64,000 bases of DNA from Aliiglaciecola sp. CAU 1673. GTDB lineage: Bacteria; Pseudomonadota; Gammaproteobacteria; Enterobacterales; Alteromonadaceae. The notes beneath the pieces are model-generated. The model searched no databases. It was not told the origin of the DNA and saw only the letters and a program-made list of their open reading frames with translations. Shown here one piece after another: positions 54,482-63,953 of the stretch (the first letter of the stretch is position 1; each line of letters opens with the position of its first letter). A program made the position numbers and the translations under genes. The stretch lies in the NCBI RefSeq assembly GCF_029223185.1, contig NZ_JARHUG010000011.1:99583-163582 (forward strand), in the 5' to 3' direction.

Positions 54482-56920
54482 ATGAGCGACATTATGAAAT
54501 TATCCAGGTTGTTTTTCGCCCTTCTATTCGCCCTGCTGACACCGCTGATTCAGGCTGCAGAGCTTCAGAGCTATCGATTAGATAATGGTGTGTTGCACCT
54601 GATGACCGATGCCGCAAAAGTGAGGATAACGCCTTATCAGGGCGCCTTTGAAGTGTTCTATCAGCCTGTAGGCGTTAGACAGTTGCCCTCTTATGCCATC
54701 GATCCAAGTGCAAAAGCAGGTAAGGGTGTGCTCGAAGATAAAGGGGATGCGCTGAGGTACTGTCAGGGACTGTTGTGCGCCCGGATTGAAAAAGCACCAT
54801 TACGCCTGAGCTATTATTTTGCCGGTGACCTGTTGTTGGCGGAGGAAAGTGGACTCTTCGTCAGCGATACCCTGCGCGGCTTTCGTTTCAAATTAAATGC
54901 CAAAGAGAAGCTGCTCGGCGGCGGACAACGGGTGCTGGGCATGGACCGACGTGGCCAGCGGCTGCCGTTATACAACCGTGCCCATTACGGCTATACCACC
55001 GAGTCTGAGCAAATGTACTTCAGCCTGCCGGCAGTGCTTTCCAGCAATAAATACCTGTTGGTGTTTGATAACACCGCCACGGGCCATCTAGATCTGGGCC
55101 ACAATGAAAAGGATGTGCTGCAGTTTGAAGCCCTGGCCGGGCGTACCAGCTATTTGGTTGCAGCCGGGGAAGATTATCCGGCCATTCTTGCCAACTATAC
55201 CGCCATGACCGGCCGTCAGCCTTTGCCACCGCGTTGGGCGCTGGGAAACTATGCCTCACGCTTTGGCTATCGTACAGAATCCGAAACCCGCGATGTGGTA
55301 AAAGCCTTTGCCGACAAGGATGTGCCCTTGGACGCGGTGGTACTGGATCTCTATTGGTTTGGCAAAGATATCCAGGGCCATATGGGCAATCTGGATTGGG
55401 ACAACGAGGCCTTTCCCACGCCTGAAAAAATGATCGCCGATTTTAAGCAACAGGGCGTAAACACCATTCTCATTACCGAACCCTTTGTGCTGACCACCTC
55501 CAGTAAATGGCAGGAAGCGGTGGAAGCCGATGCCCTGGCACAAAACCTGGCCGGTGCGCCCAAGCGGTTTGATTTCTACTTCGGCAATACCGGCCTGATT
55601 GATGTATTTAACCCCAAGGGCAGGGACTGGTTCTGGCAAACCTATGACAAGCTGCTCAGGCAAGGTGTAGGCGGCTGGTGGGGCGATCTGGGCGAGCCGG
55701 AAGTGCATCCCGCCGATACGGTGCATCAACTGGATGACGGTACTCAGGTGATGGCCGATGAGATCCACAATGCTTATGGCCATCAATGGGCCAAGATGGT
55801 GTTTGAGAAGCATCGTAAAGCCAGGCCCAACGAACGTCCGTTTATCATGATGCGCTCGGGCTTTGCCGGCTCTCAGCGCTTTGGCATGATCCCCTGGACC
55901 GGTGATGTCAGCCGTGAGTGGGGCGGCCTGAAACCCCAGGTGGAACTAAGCCTGACCATGGGCCTGCTGGGATTGGCCTACACCCATTCGGATCTCGGTG
56001 GATTTGCCGGTGGTGAGACTTTTGACGCCGAGCTCTACACCCGTTGGCTGCAATACGGTGTTTTCCAGCCGGTGTATCGTCCCCATGCACAGGAGCACAT
56101 TGCCCCCGAGCCTATCTTCCATGACGACAAAACACTTGCCATTGTGCGCGACTTTATCAAGCTGCGTTATGCGCTTTTGCCCTACAACTACACCCTAAGC
56201 TATCTCAATAGTCAGCAAGGCTTGCCGATGATGCGGCCGCTGTTTTTCGAAGATGACAACAACCTTGAGCTGATGGATAACAAAACCAGCTACTTGTGGG
56301 GCGATGCTTTTCTGGTCACCCCCGTGACTGAGCCTGGCCTTAGCGAAGTGAAAGTGCAGTTGCCTGAGGGCGTTTGGTACGACTACTTCAGTGGCGAGCT
56401 ATATCAGGGCGGTACAACAGTTACTCAGCCAACAACTCTCGAGACCTTACCGGTCCTGGTCAGATCCGGGTCCTTTATTCCGATGGTGGCCCCCGTGCAG
56501 AGTAGCAAAGACTATTCCAGCGAAACGCTGCAATTGCATTATTACCACCATCCCTCTGTGGCGTCGGCCAAGGGGCTGATGTATGACGATGACGGCAAAT
56601 CCTTTGATGCGGTCTCCAACAAGCAATATGAACTGTTGCACTTTAGCGCCAAAGGCAATGGCAAAGAATTGATGATGGAGTTTAATCGCGAGGCATACCA
56701 ATACCCGGGAATGCCCAAGGCCCGTCAGCTGGAACTGGTGGTGCATCACTATGCGCAGCCGCTAAAAGCAGTCAGCTTGGCAGGCAAGAGCTTGCCTTTG
56801 GCAAAAAACCAAGAGCAGTGGCAGGGTATGCCGCAAGGGGTATGGCAAGATCTTGAGAAGCAAAAGCTCTATATCAAATTGCCCTGGCAATCTGCACGCC
56901 ACACCCTTTCTATTCAATAA
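54482..56920 (+). CDS. GH31 alpha-glucosidase, periplasmic
   Basis: 812 residues with a signal peptide (FFALLFALLTPLIQA). GH31 marks: nucleophile D402 in WWGDLGEPEV, acid/base D475 in WTGDVSREWGGL, and the substrate motif YTHSDLGGFAG; the C-terminal beta domains follow. GH31 alpha-glucosidases release glucose from non-reducing ends of maltodextrins. The export signal places it in the periplasm, where it would trim oligosaccharides imported by the receptors. It lies 24 bases after the CDase gene. Confidence 0.93.
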   Translation: MSDIMKLSRLFFALLFALLTPLIQAAELQSYRLDNGVLHLMTDAAKVRITPYQGAFEVFYQPVGVRQLPSYAIDPSAKAGKGVLEDKGDALRYCQGLLCARIEKAPLRLSYYFAGDLLLAEESGLFVSDTLRGFRFKLNAKEKLLGGGQRVLGMDRRGQRLPLYNRAHYGYTTESEQMYFSLPAVLSSNKYLLVFDNTATGHLDLGHNEKDVLQFEALAGRTSYLVAAGEDYPAILANYTAMTGRQPLPPRWALGNYASRFGYRTESETRDVVKAFADKDVPLDAVVLDLYWFGKDIQGHMGNLDWDNEAFPTPEKMIADFKQQGVNTILITEPFVLTTSSKWQEAVEADALAQNLAGAPKRFDFYFGNTGLIDVFNPKGRDWFWQTYDKLLRQGVGGWWGDLGEPEVHPADTVHQLDDGTQVMADEIHNAYGHQWAKMVFEKHRKARPNERPFIMMRSGFAGSQRFGMIPWTGDVSREWGGLKPQVELSLTMGLLGLAYTHSDLGGFAGGETFDAELYTRWLQYGVFQPVYRPHAQEHIAPEPIFHDDKTLAIVRDFIKLRYALLPYNYTLSYLNSQQGLPMMRPLFFEDDNNLELMDNKTSYLWGDAFLVTPVTEPGLSEVKVQLPEGVWYDYFSGELYQGGTTVTQPTTLETLPVLVRSGSFIPMVAPVQSSKDYSSETLQLHYYHHPSVASAKGLMYDDDGKSFDAVSNKQYELLHFSAKGNGKELMMEFNREAYQYPGMPKARQLELVVHHYAQPLKAVSLAGKSLPLAKNQEQWQGMPQGVWQDLEKQKLYIKLPWQSARHTLSIQ

Positions 56921-56946
56921 TTAAACAGCTTGCCAAGGAGACTAGA

Positions 56947-58836
56947 ATGAAGAATACCCTGATATCCCTTGCAGTGCTGCTGGTGTTGGTCGGTTGCAGC
57001 GAGCAAAAGGAAGCCCAATTGCCAAAGCCTGTTGTTGCAAAAGATGTTGTGCCTTCTCCACAGCCGCAGGCCGAGGGCAAACCTGTTGTCTATCAGATGT
57101 TGACCCGTTTATTCGGCAATAAGAATCAAACCAACAAGCCCTGGGCAACCCTTGAAGAGAACGGTGTTGGCAAGTTTGCCGATATTGACGATAAGGCCTT
57201 GTCTGCCATCAAAGCATTGGGCGTAACCCATATTTGGTATACCGGTGTGCCCCACCATGCGCTGATCACCGATTACACTGAGTACGGAATTACTGTGGAC
57301 GATCCCGATGTGGTCAAAGGCCGCGCCGGGTCACCTTATGCGGTGAAGGACTATTACAATGTGAATCCGGATCTGGCCCTGGATCCAAGCAAGCGTTTGC
57401 AGGAATGGCAGGCACTGATTGAGCGTACCCATCGCCATGGCATGAAAGTGCTGATGGATATTGTGCCTAATCACGTGGCGCGGGATTATCAGTCCTTATC
57501 CAAGCCGCAAGGGGTAAAGGATTTTGGTGCCGATGATGACAAGACGGTGGAATACGCCAAGCACAATAATTTCTACTATATCCCCGGTGAAGCTTTTCAA
57601 ACGCCAGACCCCTTGCCGGGCTTTGAACCTTTGGGCGGCGAAACCCATCCGTTATCAGACGGTAAGTTCGATGAAATGCCGGCCAAGTGGACGGGCAATG
57701 GCAGCCGCGCCGCCAAACCCCATGCCGATGATTGGTATGAAACCGTTAAAATCAATTACGGTGTAAAGCCCGATGGCAGTTACGACTTCCCTAAGCTACC
57801 CGCTGAATACGCGCAAAAGGACTGTGACGCCCACCTGGCGTTCTGGCAGCAGCAGGATTTACCCGATGCCTGGCACAAATTTAAGGACATTGCCTTGTAT
57901 TGGTTGGATAAAGGGGTAGACGGTTTCCGTTATGATGTGGCCGAGTTGGTGCCGGTGGAATTCTGGAGCTTTATGAACTGCTCCATCAAAGCAGTAAATC
58001 CTGAGGCTTTCCTGCTGGCAGAAATCTATACGCCACCCATCTACCGTGACTATCTGCACCTGGGCAAAATGGGTTACATCTACGACAAAGTCGGCACTTA
58101 TGATGCACTTCGCGCGGTGGTGGAGGGCAAAGCCGACACGACGCCACTGCCTGATCTGGCAAAAAGCCTACTGGATATTCAGCAGCACATGCTGATGTTC
58201 CTGGAAAACCATGATGAGCAACGTATTGCCAGTCCTCAGTTTGCCGGTGATGCCGATAGGGCGCGTCCTGCCATGGTCGTCACTGCGACGGTCAATGCCG
58301 GTCCGACCATGATCTACTTTGGCCAGGAAGTCGGCGAGCCTGGCGAAGGTGATGCAGGGTTTGGAAAGGCCAGTCGCACCACTATCTTCGATTATTGGGG
58401 AGTGCCGGCTCATCAGCGTTGGATGAATGATGGTGCCTTCGATGGAGGAATGCTAAGTGACAAGGATAAATCCCTGCGTGATTTCTACAGCCGCTTGTTA
58501 AACATAGCCAAATCAGAATCTGCGTTAACCGGGGACTATATTGATTTGCATACCCCCAATCTGTCTACACCGGGCTATGAAGGAAATCTGTATGCCTTTG
58601 CCCGTCATCAAGGTGACGAACGTTTGTTAGTGGTCGCCAACTTTGACGAGCAAGTGCATGATTTCGAATTGGTATTGCCAGCAGAGGCGGTCAGCAAAAT
58701 GGCCATCGATGAGGGGGTGTGGCGATTAAATGAATTGCTATATGGTAAACAGAATGCCAGTCTGAAAGTGCAGGATGGCCAGGGGGCAGTCTCTCTCTCT
58801 CTGAAGCCACTGGAGTCCGTTATATTTAAATTATAA
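56947..58836 (+). CDS. GH13 alpha-amylase lipoprotein
   Basis: 629 residues with a lipobox at LVGC17. Barrel regions: DIVPNHVA, nucleophile D330 in GFRYDVAEL, acid/base E359 in LLAEIYTP, D423 in LENHDEQR. The extra block between regions I and II (PDPLPGFEPLGGETHPLSDGKF) resembles that of alpha-amylases and maltogenic enzymes of marine Gammaproteobacteria and Bacteroidetes. AAGGAG precedes the ATG. The exact product (maltose- or maltohexaose-type) cannot be read from sequence. Third gene of the CDase operon. Confidence 0.9.
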   Translation: MKNTLISLAVLLVLVGCSEQKEAQLPKPVVAKDVVPSPQPQAEGKPVVYQMLTRLFGNKNQTNKPWATLEENGVGKFADIDDKALSAIKALGVTHIWYTGVPHHALITDYTEYGITVDDPDVVKGRAGSPYAVKDYYNVNPDLALDPSKRLQEWQALIERTHRHGMKVLMDIVPNHVARDYQSLSKPQGVKDFGADDDKTVEYAKHNNFYYIPGEAFQTPDPLPGFEPLGGETHPLSDGKFDEMPAKWTGNGSRAAKPHADDWYETVKINYGVKPDGSYDFPKLPAEYAQKDCDAHLAFWQQQDLPDAWHKFKDIALYWLDKGVDGFRYDVAELVPVEFWSFMNCSIKAVNPEAFLLAEIYTPPIYRDYLHLGKMGYIYDKVGTYDALRAVVEGKADTTPLPDLAKSLLDIQQHMLMFLENHDEQRIASPQFAGDADRARPAMVVTATVNAGPTMIYFGQEVGEPGEGDAGFGKASRTTIFDYWGVPAHQRWMNDGAFDGGMLSDKDKSLRDFYSRLLNIAKSESALTGDYIDLHTPNLSTPGYEGNLYAFARHQGDERLLVVANFDEQVHDFELVLPAEAVSKMAIDEGVWRLNELLYGKQNASLKVQDGQGAVSLSLKPLESVIFKL

Positions 58837-58861
58837 TACCCTAGCTGTCGGAGACAGATTA

Positions 58862-59749
58862 ATGCAGATAAAAGACCTGCAAAAGCTTGGCATTGGCTTG
58901 TTGGTAGGCTGTGGCCTTTTGGCCTGTGGTGGTGAACCGCCCGCACCTGCGGTAACTGAGGCAGCCCCCCCAACCAACCCTGGCTCTACAGCCAGCGCTA
59001 ACGTGCAGGTCTTTGAAAATGAAATGACCATTGAAGGGACTGGTCGCCCCCGTACCATTAGATTGTATTTGCCGCCGGATTATGCGCTTTCGCAGAAGCG
59101 CTATTCGGTGTTGTATATGCACGATGGACAGAACCTGTTCGACGACAAAACGGCTTATGCCGGCGAATGGGGCGTCGATGAGTTCTTCGATGCCCGTGCC
59201 AAAGCCGGAAAATCCGTGCCTATTGTGGTCGGCATCGATCATGGCGGTGAGCGTCGCAATACTGAGATGGTGCCCTGGACACCCCATGGCGGAGCCAATG
59301 ATGAAAGTCTGGCCTATGTACGCTTTGTGGTGGATCAGGTCAAACCCTGGGTGGATAAACATTACCGCACTTGGGCTGATCCGCAGCATACGGCGGTGAT
59401 GGGCAGCTCACTGGGTGGTTTGATTTCACACTTTATGATTAATCAATACCCCGATGTATTCAGCAAAGCTGGGATTTTCTCCCCTTCCTACTGGGTGTCG
59501 GAATATGCCTTTAAACAGATAGAACATGTGTCTTTGCCACACGATGCCAAACTTTATTTTGTGGTCGGTGGTCAGGAGGACGCGAAAATGGTCAGCAATA
59601 CCTTAAAGGTAGCCACCCTGTTGCAGGATAACGGCTTTCCCATCTCCCAATTCAGAGTCAAGGTAGTACAACAGGGCGAGCATAACGAAGTGTTTTGGGG
59701 CTCGGAGTTTGAAGGCGCCTATCAGTGGTTATTCGGCGACCCGGACTGA
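58862..59749 (+). CDS. Esterase/alpha-beta-hydrolase lipoprotein
   Basis: 295 residues with a lipobox near LLAC22, followed by a Pro/Ala-rich linker. The hydrolase fold shows YSVLYMHDGQNLFDD, VVGIDHGGERRNTE, the nucleophile elbow GSSLGG (Ser183) and a C-terminal His274 in GEHNEVFW. This is the esterase-D/Fes-like class used by feruloyl esterases and other carbohydrate esterases. Linked as last gene of an alpha-glucan operon, it may remove ester groups from modified glucans, but its substrate is unknown. CGGAG lies upstream of the ATG. Confidence 0.88.
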   Translation: MQIKDLQKLGIGLLVGCGLLACGGEPPAPAVTEAAPPTNPGSTASANVQVFENEMTIEGTGRPRTIRLYLPPDYALSQKRYSVLYMHDGQNLFDDKTAYAGEWGVDEFFDARAKAGKSVPIVVGIDHGGERRNTEMVPWTPHGGANDESLAYVRFVVDQVKPWVDKHYRTWADPQHTAVMGSSLGGLISHFMINQYPDVFSKAGIFSPSYWVSEYAFKQIEHVSLPHDAKLYFVVGGQEDAKMVSNTLKVATLLQDNGFPISQFRVKVVQQGEHNEVFWGSEFEGAYQWLFGDPD

Positions 59750-59760
59750 TTTTCAGCTAC

Positions 59761-59774
59761 TGAATACGTATGCA
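59761..59774 (+). promoter_or_regulatory. LacI-type operator candidate 5
   Basis: TGAATACGTATGCA, eleven bases after the esterase stop and 140 bases before the transporter start. It shows that the transporter has its own regulated promoter rather than only read-through. Confidence 0.82.
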
Positions 59775-59914
59775 CAATGCTGGATAATGCTCGTTTCCAT
59801 CCAAGGGTTTTTGTAACATCGCTGCTACGCCTCTGTTAACAACAAGCTAACAATTGTTCTGGCCTCTCGGGGCAGGGCAAATAGCCCCAAAGCCACTGGA
59901 TTGGAAACGTCCTT

Positions 59915-61477
59915 ATGCATAGTGTAAAAGCGGCTAATATCGCCGACCCCAAGCCTTCCCTCAAGGCCGTGGGCAAAACCAAGCCCGAACTCAGTTTTTG
60001 GCAAATCTGGAATATGTGTTTTGGCTTTATGGGGATCCAATTCGGTTTCGCCCTGCAAAATGCCAACGTCAGCCGTATCTTTCAAACTTTGGGCGCAGAT
60101 TACAACAACATGGCGATGCTTTGGGTGGCGGCTCCCATCACCGGCCTGATAGTGCAGCCCATCATTGGTTACCTCAGTGATAACACCTGGGGCAAACTGG
60201 GCCGCCGTCGCCCTTATTTCCTTTATGGTGCCATCGCTGCCAGCCTCGCCTTGTTTATTATGCCCAACTCTCCGGCCTTGTGGGTAGCGGCCGGTATGCT
60301 GTGGATCATGGATGCCTCTATTAACGTTTCCATGGAGCCCTTCAGAGCCTTTGTGGGAGACATGTTGCCCCGCCGTCAAAGGGCATTAGGCTATGCCATG
60401 CAAAGTTTCTTTATCGGCGTCGGTGCGGTTGTCGCCTCGGCCTTGCCCTGGATGATGACTAACTGGATGGGGGTCAGTAACACAGCGGCACCCGGACAGG
60501 TGCCAGAGTCGGTAAAGCTGGCCTTCTATGCCGGTGGCGCGGTGTTCCTTTTGGCCGTGTTATGGACAGTTTTCTCCACCAAAGAATATTCTCCGGAACA
60601 GCTTGATGCTTTTGAAGACAGCCACCCTGCCGAGGGTGCTCAGGCTGAGATGAAGGTGATCAGAAGCACAGGTCAATATGTCAAAGGTGGTCTTGCTTGG
60701 CTGGTGAGCGGTGTTGTTATCGGTATTGTGATCCATTGGAATATTGAACGACTGGATAAAAACCTTTATTTGCTTGCCGGCGGCTTGATGGCATTTGGCG
60801 TTGCACAGTTGATAGCGGGTTATATGGCCAGCAAGCGGCATACGGCCAACGGTTTCTATCAGGTCATTGGTGATTTGTTTAATATGCCGCTGGCCATGCG
60901 CCAACTGGCCGTGGTGCAATTCTTCTCATGGTTTCCACTTTTTGCCATGTGGATTTACACCACCGCTGCGGTGACCAGCCATCATTACAATACCCAGGAC
61001 ACCAGCTCTGTCCTTTACAATCAAGGTGCAGACTGGGTAGGCGTGTTATTTTCCGTCTATAACGGTACATCTATTCTGGCCGCCATTCTGATCCCCATCA
61101 TGGTGAAATTCAGTAACTTGCGGATCACCCATCTATTTAACCTGGCACTCGGCGGTGTGGGGTTTATTTCATTCCTCTATATCGATGATCCTGCCTATTT
61201 GGTGATACCGATGATCGGCGTTGGCTTTGCCTGGGCCTCTATTCTGTCGGTGCCCTACGCCATTCTCTCCAATGCATTACCGGCGGCGAAGATGGGGGTG
61301 TATATGGGGATCTTCAATTTCTTTATCGTTATCCCGCAAATACTGGCTGCCAGTATTCTGGGTTTCCTGGTGACTCGTTTGTTTGACAGCCAACCCGTGT
61401 TTGCCTTGGTGGTCGGCGGGTGCAGTATGTTGCTTGCCGGCTTGATGACGTTGCGAGTCAATATCAGCGAAGCCTAG
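59915..61477 (+). CDS. SLC45/MalT-type maltose transporter (MFS)
   Basis: 520 residues with about 12 membrane segments. The MFS loop 2-3 motif is intact (GYLSDNTWGKLGRRRPYFLYG), and the start FWQIWNMCFGFMGIQFGFALQNANVSRIFQTLGA is the mark of the SLC45-like family, which includes sucrose and maltose symporters of marine bacteria and Caulobacter. A long hydrophilic loop separates the two halves (about residues 220-255). It would bring maltose and short maltodextrins across the inner membrane for the cytoplasmic GH13 glucosidase. It is followed by the next amylase 11 bases downstream. Confidence 0.9.
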   Translation: MHSVKAANIADPKPSLKAVGKTKPELSFWQIWNMCFGFMGIQFGFALQNANVSRIFQTLGADYNNMAMLWVAAPITGLIVQPIIGYLSDNTWGKLGRRRPYFLYGAIAASLALFIMPNSPALWVAAGMLWIMDASINVSMEPFRAFVGDMLPRRQRALGYAMQSFFIGVGAVVASALPWMMTNWMGVSNTAAPGQVPESVKLAFYAGGAVFLLAVLWTVFSTKEYSPEQLDAFEDSHPAEGAQAEMKVIRSTGQYVKGGLAWLVSGVVIGIVIHWNIERLDKNLYLLAGGLMAFGVAQLIAGYMASKRHTANGFYQVIGDLFNMPLAMRQLAVVQFFSWFPLFAMWIYTTAAVTSHHYNTQDTSSVLYNQGADWVGVLFSVYNGTSILAAILIPIMVKFSNLRITHLFNLALGGVGFISFLYIDDPAYLVIPMIGVGFAWASILSVPYAILSNALPAAKMGVYMGIFNFFIVIPQILAASILGFLVTRLFDSQPVFALVVGGCSMLLAGLMTLRVNISEA

Positions 61478-61488
61478 GGAGAGCGAAG

Positions 61489-63204
61489 ATGAATAAACTT
61501 TTGTCGAGGCCCTGCTGGTCGCTTTTGAGTCTGTCATTTTTAATCGGATGCCAGCCTGTTCAAGAGCTGGCTGGCGATCATGCACAACCTGCTTCTGTCA
61601 GTACCCAAATCCGTCCGCAATTTGTGGGCACTGAACATCCCTTTGCCAGTGAAGCGGTCTATTTCCTGGTGACGGATCGCTTTGTAGATGGGGATCCCAG
61701 CAATAATCATGAAGATCAGGGCGGTGACTATCCGACTTTTAATTTACCGCTATTAGGGCCAGATGGACGTCAGGCCAATGTAGGCTACATGGGCGGTGAT
61801 TTTAAAGGGGTGCTTAATAACGCCCAGTTTATCCGTGATATGGGCTTTACCGCCATTTGGATGACGCCGATAGTCGATAATCCCGACCAAGCCTTTAGTG
61901 GCGGCACGCCTATTGCGTTTGGGGAATCCTTTAAGGACGGCGGTAAAACCGGTTATCACGGCTATTGGGGAGTGAACTTCTTTAAGGAAGATGAGCACTA
62001 TCCTTCCGAAGGTCTTGGTTATAAAGAGTTGGCCGCCAGCTTAAAACAGGATTTCGGCATCAAGTCGGTGTTCGATATTGTCACCAATCATGGCTCTCCG
62101 TCTTTCAGTATGCCAGTGGACCAACCCAAGTTCGGCGAGATCTATGGCAAAAACGGTGAACTGATTGCTGATCATCAGAATCTGCCGCCAGAGCAACTCG
62201 ACCCCACCAATCCGCTGCATCAGTTTTTTCATACTGAACGGGATATTATGGAACTCTCCAATCTCAACGATGAGAACCCTGCGGTTTTGGATTATTTTGT
62301 TGAGGCCTACAGCCATTGGATAGAGCAGGGCGCCGATGCCTTTCGTATCGATACCATCAAGCATGTCCCCCATCATTTCTGGAAAGCCTTTGCCGATCGT
62401 ATTCGGGCCAAACATCCGGGCTTTTTTATGTTTGGGGAAAGCTACAACTATGATGCCAATTTTATTGCTCAGCACACGCTAGCCAAAAATGGTGGTATCA
62501 GTGTGCTGGACTTTCCTGGTCAGCAAGCCATGGCTAAGGTTTTCTCCAATGCGGACAGTGATTTTGCTGAGTTAGCCGATTACCTGCATCTTACCCACGG
62601 CCCCTATGCCAACCCCTATGAGCTGATGACCTTTTACGACAATCATGACATGGCCAGGATGAATGCCAGCGACAATGGCTTCATCGATGCCCATAACTGG
62701 CTCTTTACCAGTCGCGGTATCCCTGTGGTGTATATGGGCTCAGAAATGGGCTATATGCGCGGTGCGGTAGAGCATCAGGGGAACCGCAACTATTATGGCC
62801 AGGACAATATTGAACTGGCCAAACAGCACCCTATCCAGGCACAGTTAAGCCGTATCGCCGCATTGCGCAAGCAACTACCGGCTTTACAGCGTGGCTTACA
62901 AGTGAATCTGCTGTTGGATGGACACCAGGCCGCTTTTTATCGGGTGCTGCAGGATGGAAACACCGCGCAGACGGCAATGGTGCTGTTAAATAAAGGGGAT
63001 GAGCCGGCCATCTTTGCCATTGACGATAGACTTGAAGCAGGCCAATGGCAGGAAATGCTCAGTGGAAATATTGCGCGGATTGAAAAGGGCCAGGCTTTGT
63101 CCGCTGTGGTCGCGCCGCATGATGTTCAGGTGTGGCTGCGTGAAGGCAATATCAGTAATCCAGAACTGTTGTCCAGCCTCAAAATCCTCAGTGAAAATCG
63201 CTGA
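61489..63204 (+). CDS. GH13 alpha-amylase lipoprotein
   Basis: 571 residues from the ATG at 61489, which has GGGAG seven bases upstream; an in-frame ATG at 61420 lies inside the transporter gene. Lipobox at LIGC21. The barrel opens AVYFLVTDRFVDGDPSNN, a calcium-binding-type start. Catalytic set: D288 (AFRIDTIKH), E317 (FMFGESYNY), D387 (YDNHDMARM). It differs from the other GH13 lipoprotein in region II and III details, so it likely has different products. It shares the transporter's transcript and ends at a strong terminator. Confidence 0.92.
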   Translation: MNKLLSRPCWSLLSLSFLIGCQPVQELAGDHAQPASVSTQIRPQFVGTEHPFASEAVYFLVTDRFVDGDPSNNHEDQGGDYPTFNLPLLGPDGRQANVGYMGGDFKGVLNNAQFIRDMGFTAIWMTPIVDNPDQAFSGGTPIAFGESFKDGGKTGYHGYWGVNFFKEDEHYPSEGLGYKELAASLKQDFGIKSVFDIVTNHGSPSFSMPVDQPKFGEIYGKNGELIADHQNLPPEQLDPTNPLHQFFHTERDIMELSNLNDENPAVLDYFVEAYSHWIEQGADAFRIDTIKHVPHHFWKAFADRIRAKHPGFFMFGESYNYDANFIAQHTLAKNGGISVLDFPGQQAMAKVFSNADSDFAELADYLHLTHGPYANPYELMTFYDNHDMARMNASDNGFIDAHNWLFTSRGIPVVYMGSEMGYMRGAVEHQGNRNYYGQDNIELAKQHPIQAQLSRIAALRKQLPALQRGLQVNLLLDGHQAAFYRVLQDGNTAQTAMVLLNKGDEPAIFAIDDRLEAGQWQEMLSGNIARIEKGQALSAVVAPHDVQVWLREGNISNPELLSSLKILSENR

Positions 63205-63232
63205 AAAGCAAAAAATTAACGGAATTTTAAGC

Positions 63233-63267
63233 AAAAATGGCCAGATCAACCGATTTGGCCATTTTTT
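63233..63267 (+). terminator. Rho-independent terminator of the alpha-glucan locus
   Basis: AAAAATGGCC-(agATCaaccGATtt)-GGCCATTTTTT with a small inner stem. It closes the transporter-amylase unit. Confidence 0.92.
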
Positions 63268-63439
63268 GTTTGAGCCGCCACAGCCCCCGTTACAACTGGC
63301 CTCAAGAGATATGGAAATATACTGATGTGGCCTTTGCGTATTAAAAAATATAATTAGGTGTCAGATCAGGGGCTGTAACCGCCAATTGGTCATTTGTTAG
63401 CCTTTTAACTGTCAAGACAACAGCTAAAGAGGCAACACC

Positions 63440-63835
63440 ATGAAACTTTCAACTCTGACTCTGGTAACTACAATCTCGGCTTTGTCCTTTGCGCCAGCAA
63501 GCTTTGCCGATATTAATGAAACCCTGCAGAACATCTGTACCATCGTGAAAAACGATGACAAATCTGAATTACGCAAGAAGATGCGTGCTGTGCAAGATGA
63601 CTATCGTCTGCGTCTGGGTGACTATTATGACGGTATCAGCTGTGCGGGTAATAGCCTGATCCGCTACGCTATGGAAAACGAAGCAGTGGAAACCGGCACA
63701 TATATGATTAAGAAAATGGGTAAGAGCGACCTGACGCGCACAGAGAAAGACGGTGTTGCGCTCAAAGAGTGGGCCGAGTCCAACGGCTATATCGCCAGCC
63801 CCATCGGCCAGGAATTGCTGGCCCGTATTGATTAA
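63440..63835 (+). CDS. DUF3718 family secreted protein
   Basis: 131 residues with a signal peptide (MKLSTLTLVTTISALSFAPASFA|DI). It contains NICTIVKNDDKSELRKKMR and a GISCAGNSLIRYAM segment with a conserved cysteine pair, the pattern of DUF3718, a short periplasmic family of Alteromonadales with no known function. AGAGG precedes the ATG. It is monocistronic and ends at a hairpin terminator. Confidence 0.8.
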   Translation: MKLSTLTLVTTISALSFAPASFADINETLQNICTIVKNDDKSELRKKMRAVQDDYRLRLGDYYDGISCAGNSLIRYAMENEAVETGTYMIKKMGKSDLTRTEKDGVALKEWAESNGYIASPIGQELLARID

Positions 63836-63854
63836 CTCTCATCCGCATCATAAC

Positions 63855-63878
63855 AAAGGCATCCATCAGGATGCCTTT
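63855..63878 (+). terminator. Rho-independent terminator
   Basis: AAAGGCATCC-ATCA-GGATGCCTTT, a perfect ten-pair stem 19 bases after the DUF3718 stop. Confidence 0.85.
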
Positions 63879-63890
63879 CAGACTGTTGAA

Positions 63891-63918
63891 AAAGGCCTGG
63901 ACGCAGATCCAGGCCTTT
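63891..63918. repeat. Perfect 10-bp hairpin at the edge of an insertion sequence
   Basis: AAAGGCCTGG-(8)-CCAGGCCTTT, separate from the preceding terminator. It lies just upstream of the transposase start and may be in the left end of the element, blocking read-through. Confidence 0.55.
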
Positions 63919-63953
63919 GATCTAATGAGCATAGTGAACAACATGGATTCACC

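Noticed and set aside
36206..63204. SusD-like or ABC-type maltose uptake genes and a LacI regulator
   Set aside because: None was found. Uptake is by TonB receptors and an SLC45-type transporter, and the regulator must lie elsewhere.
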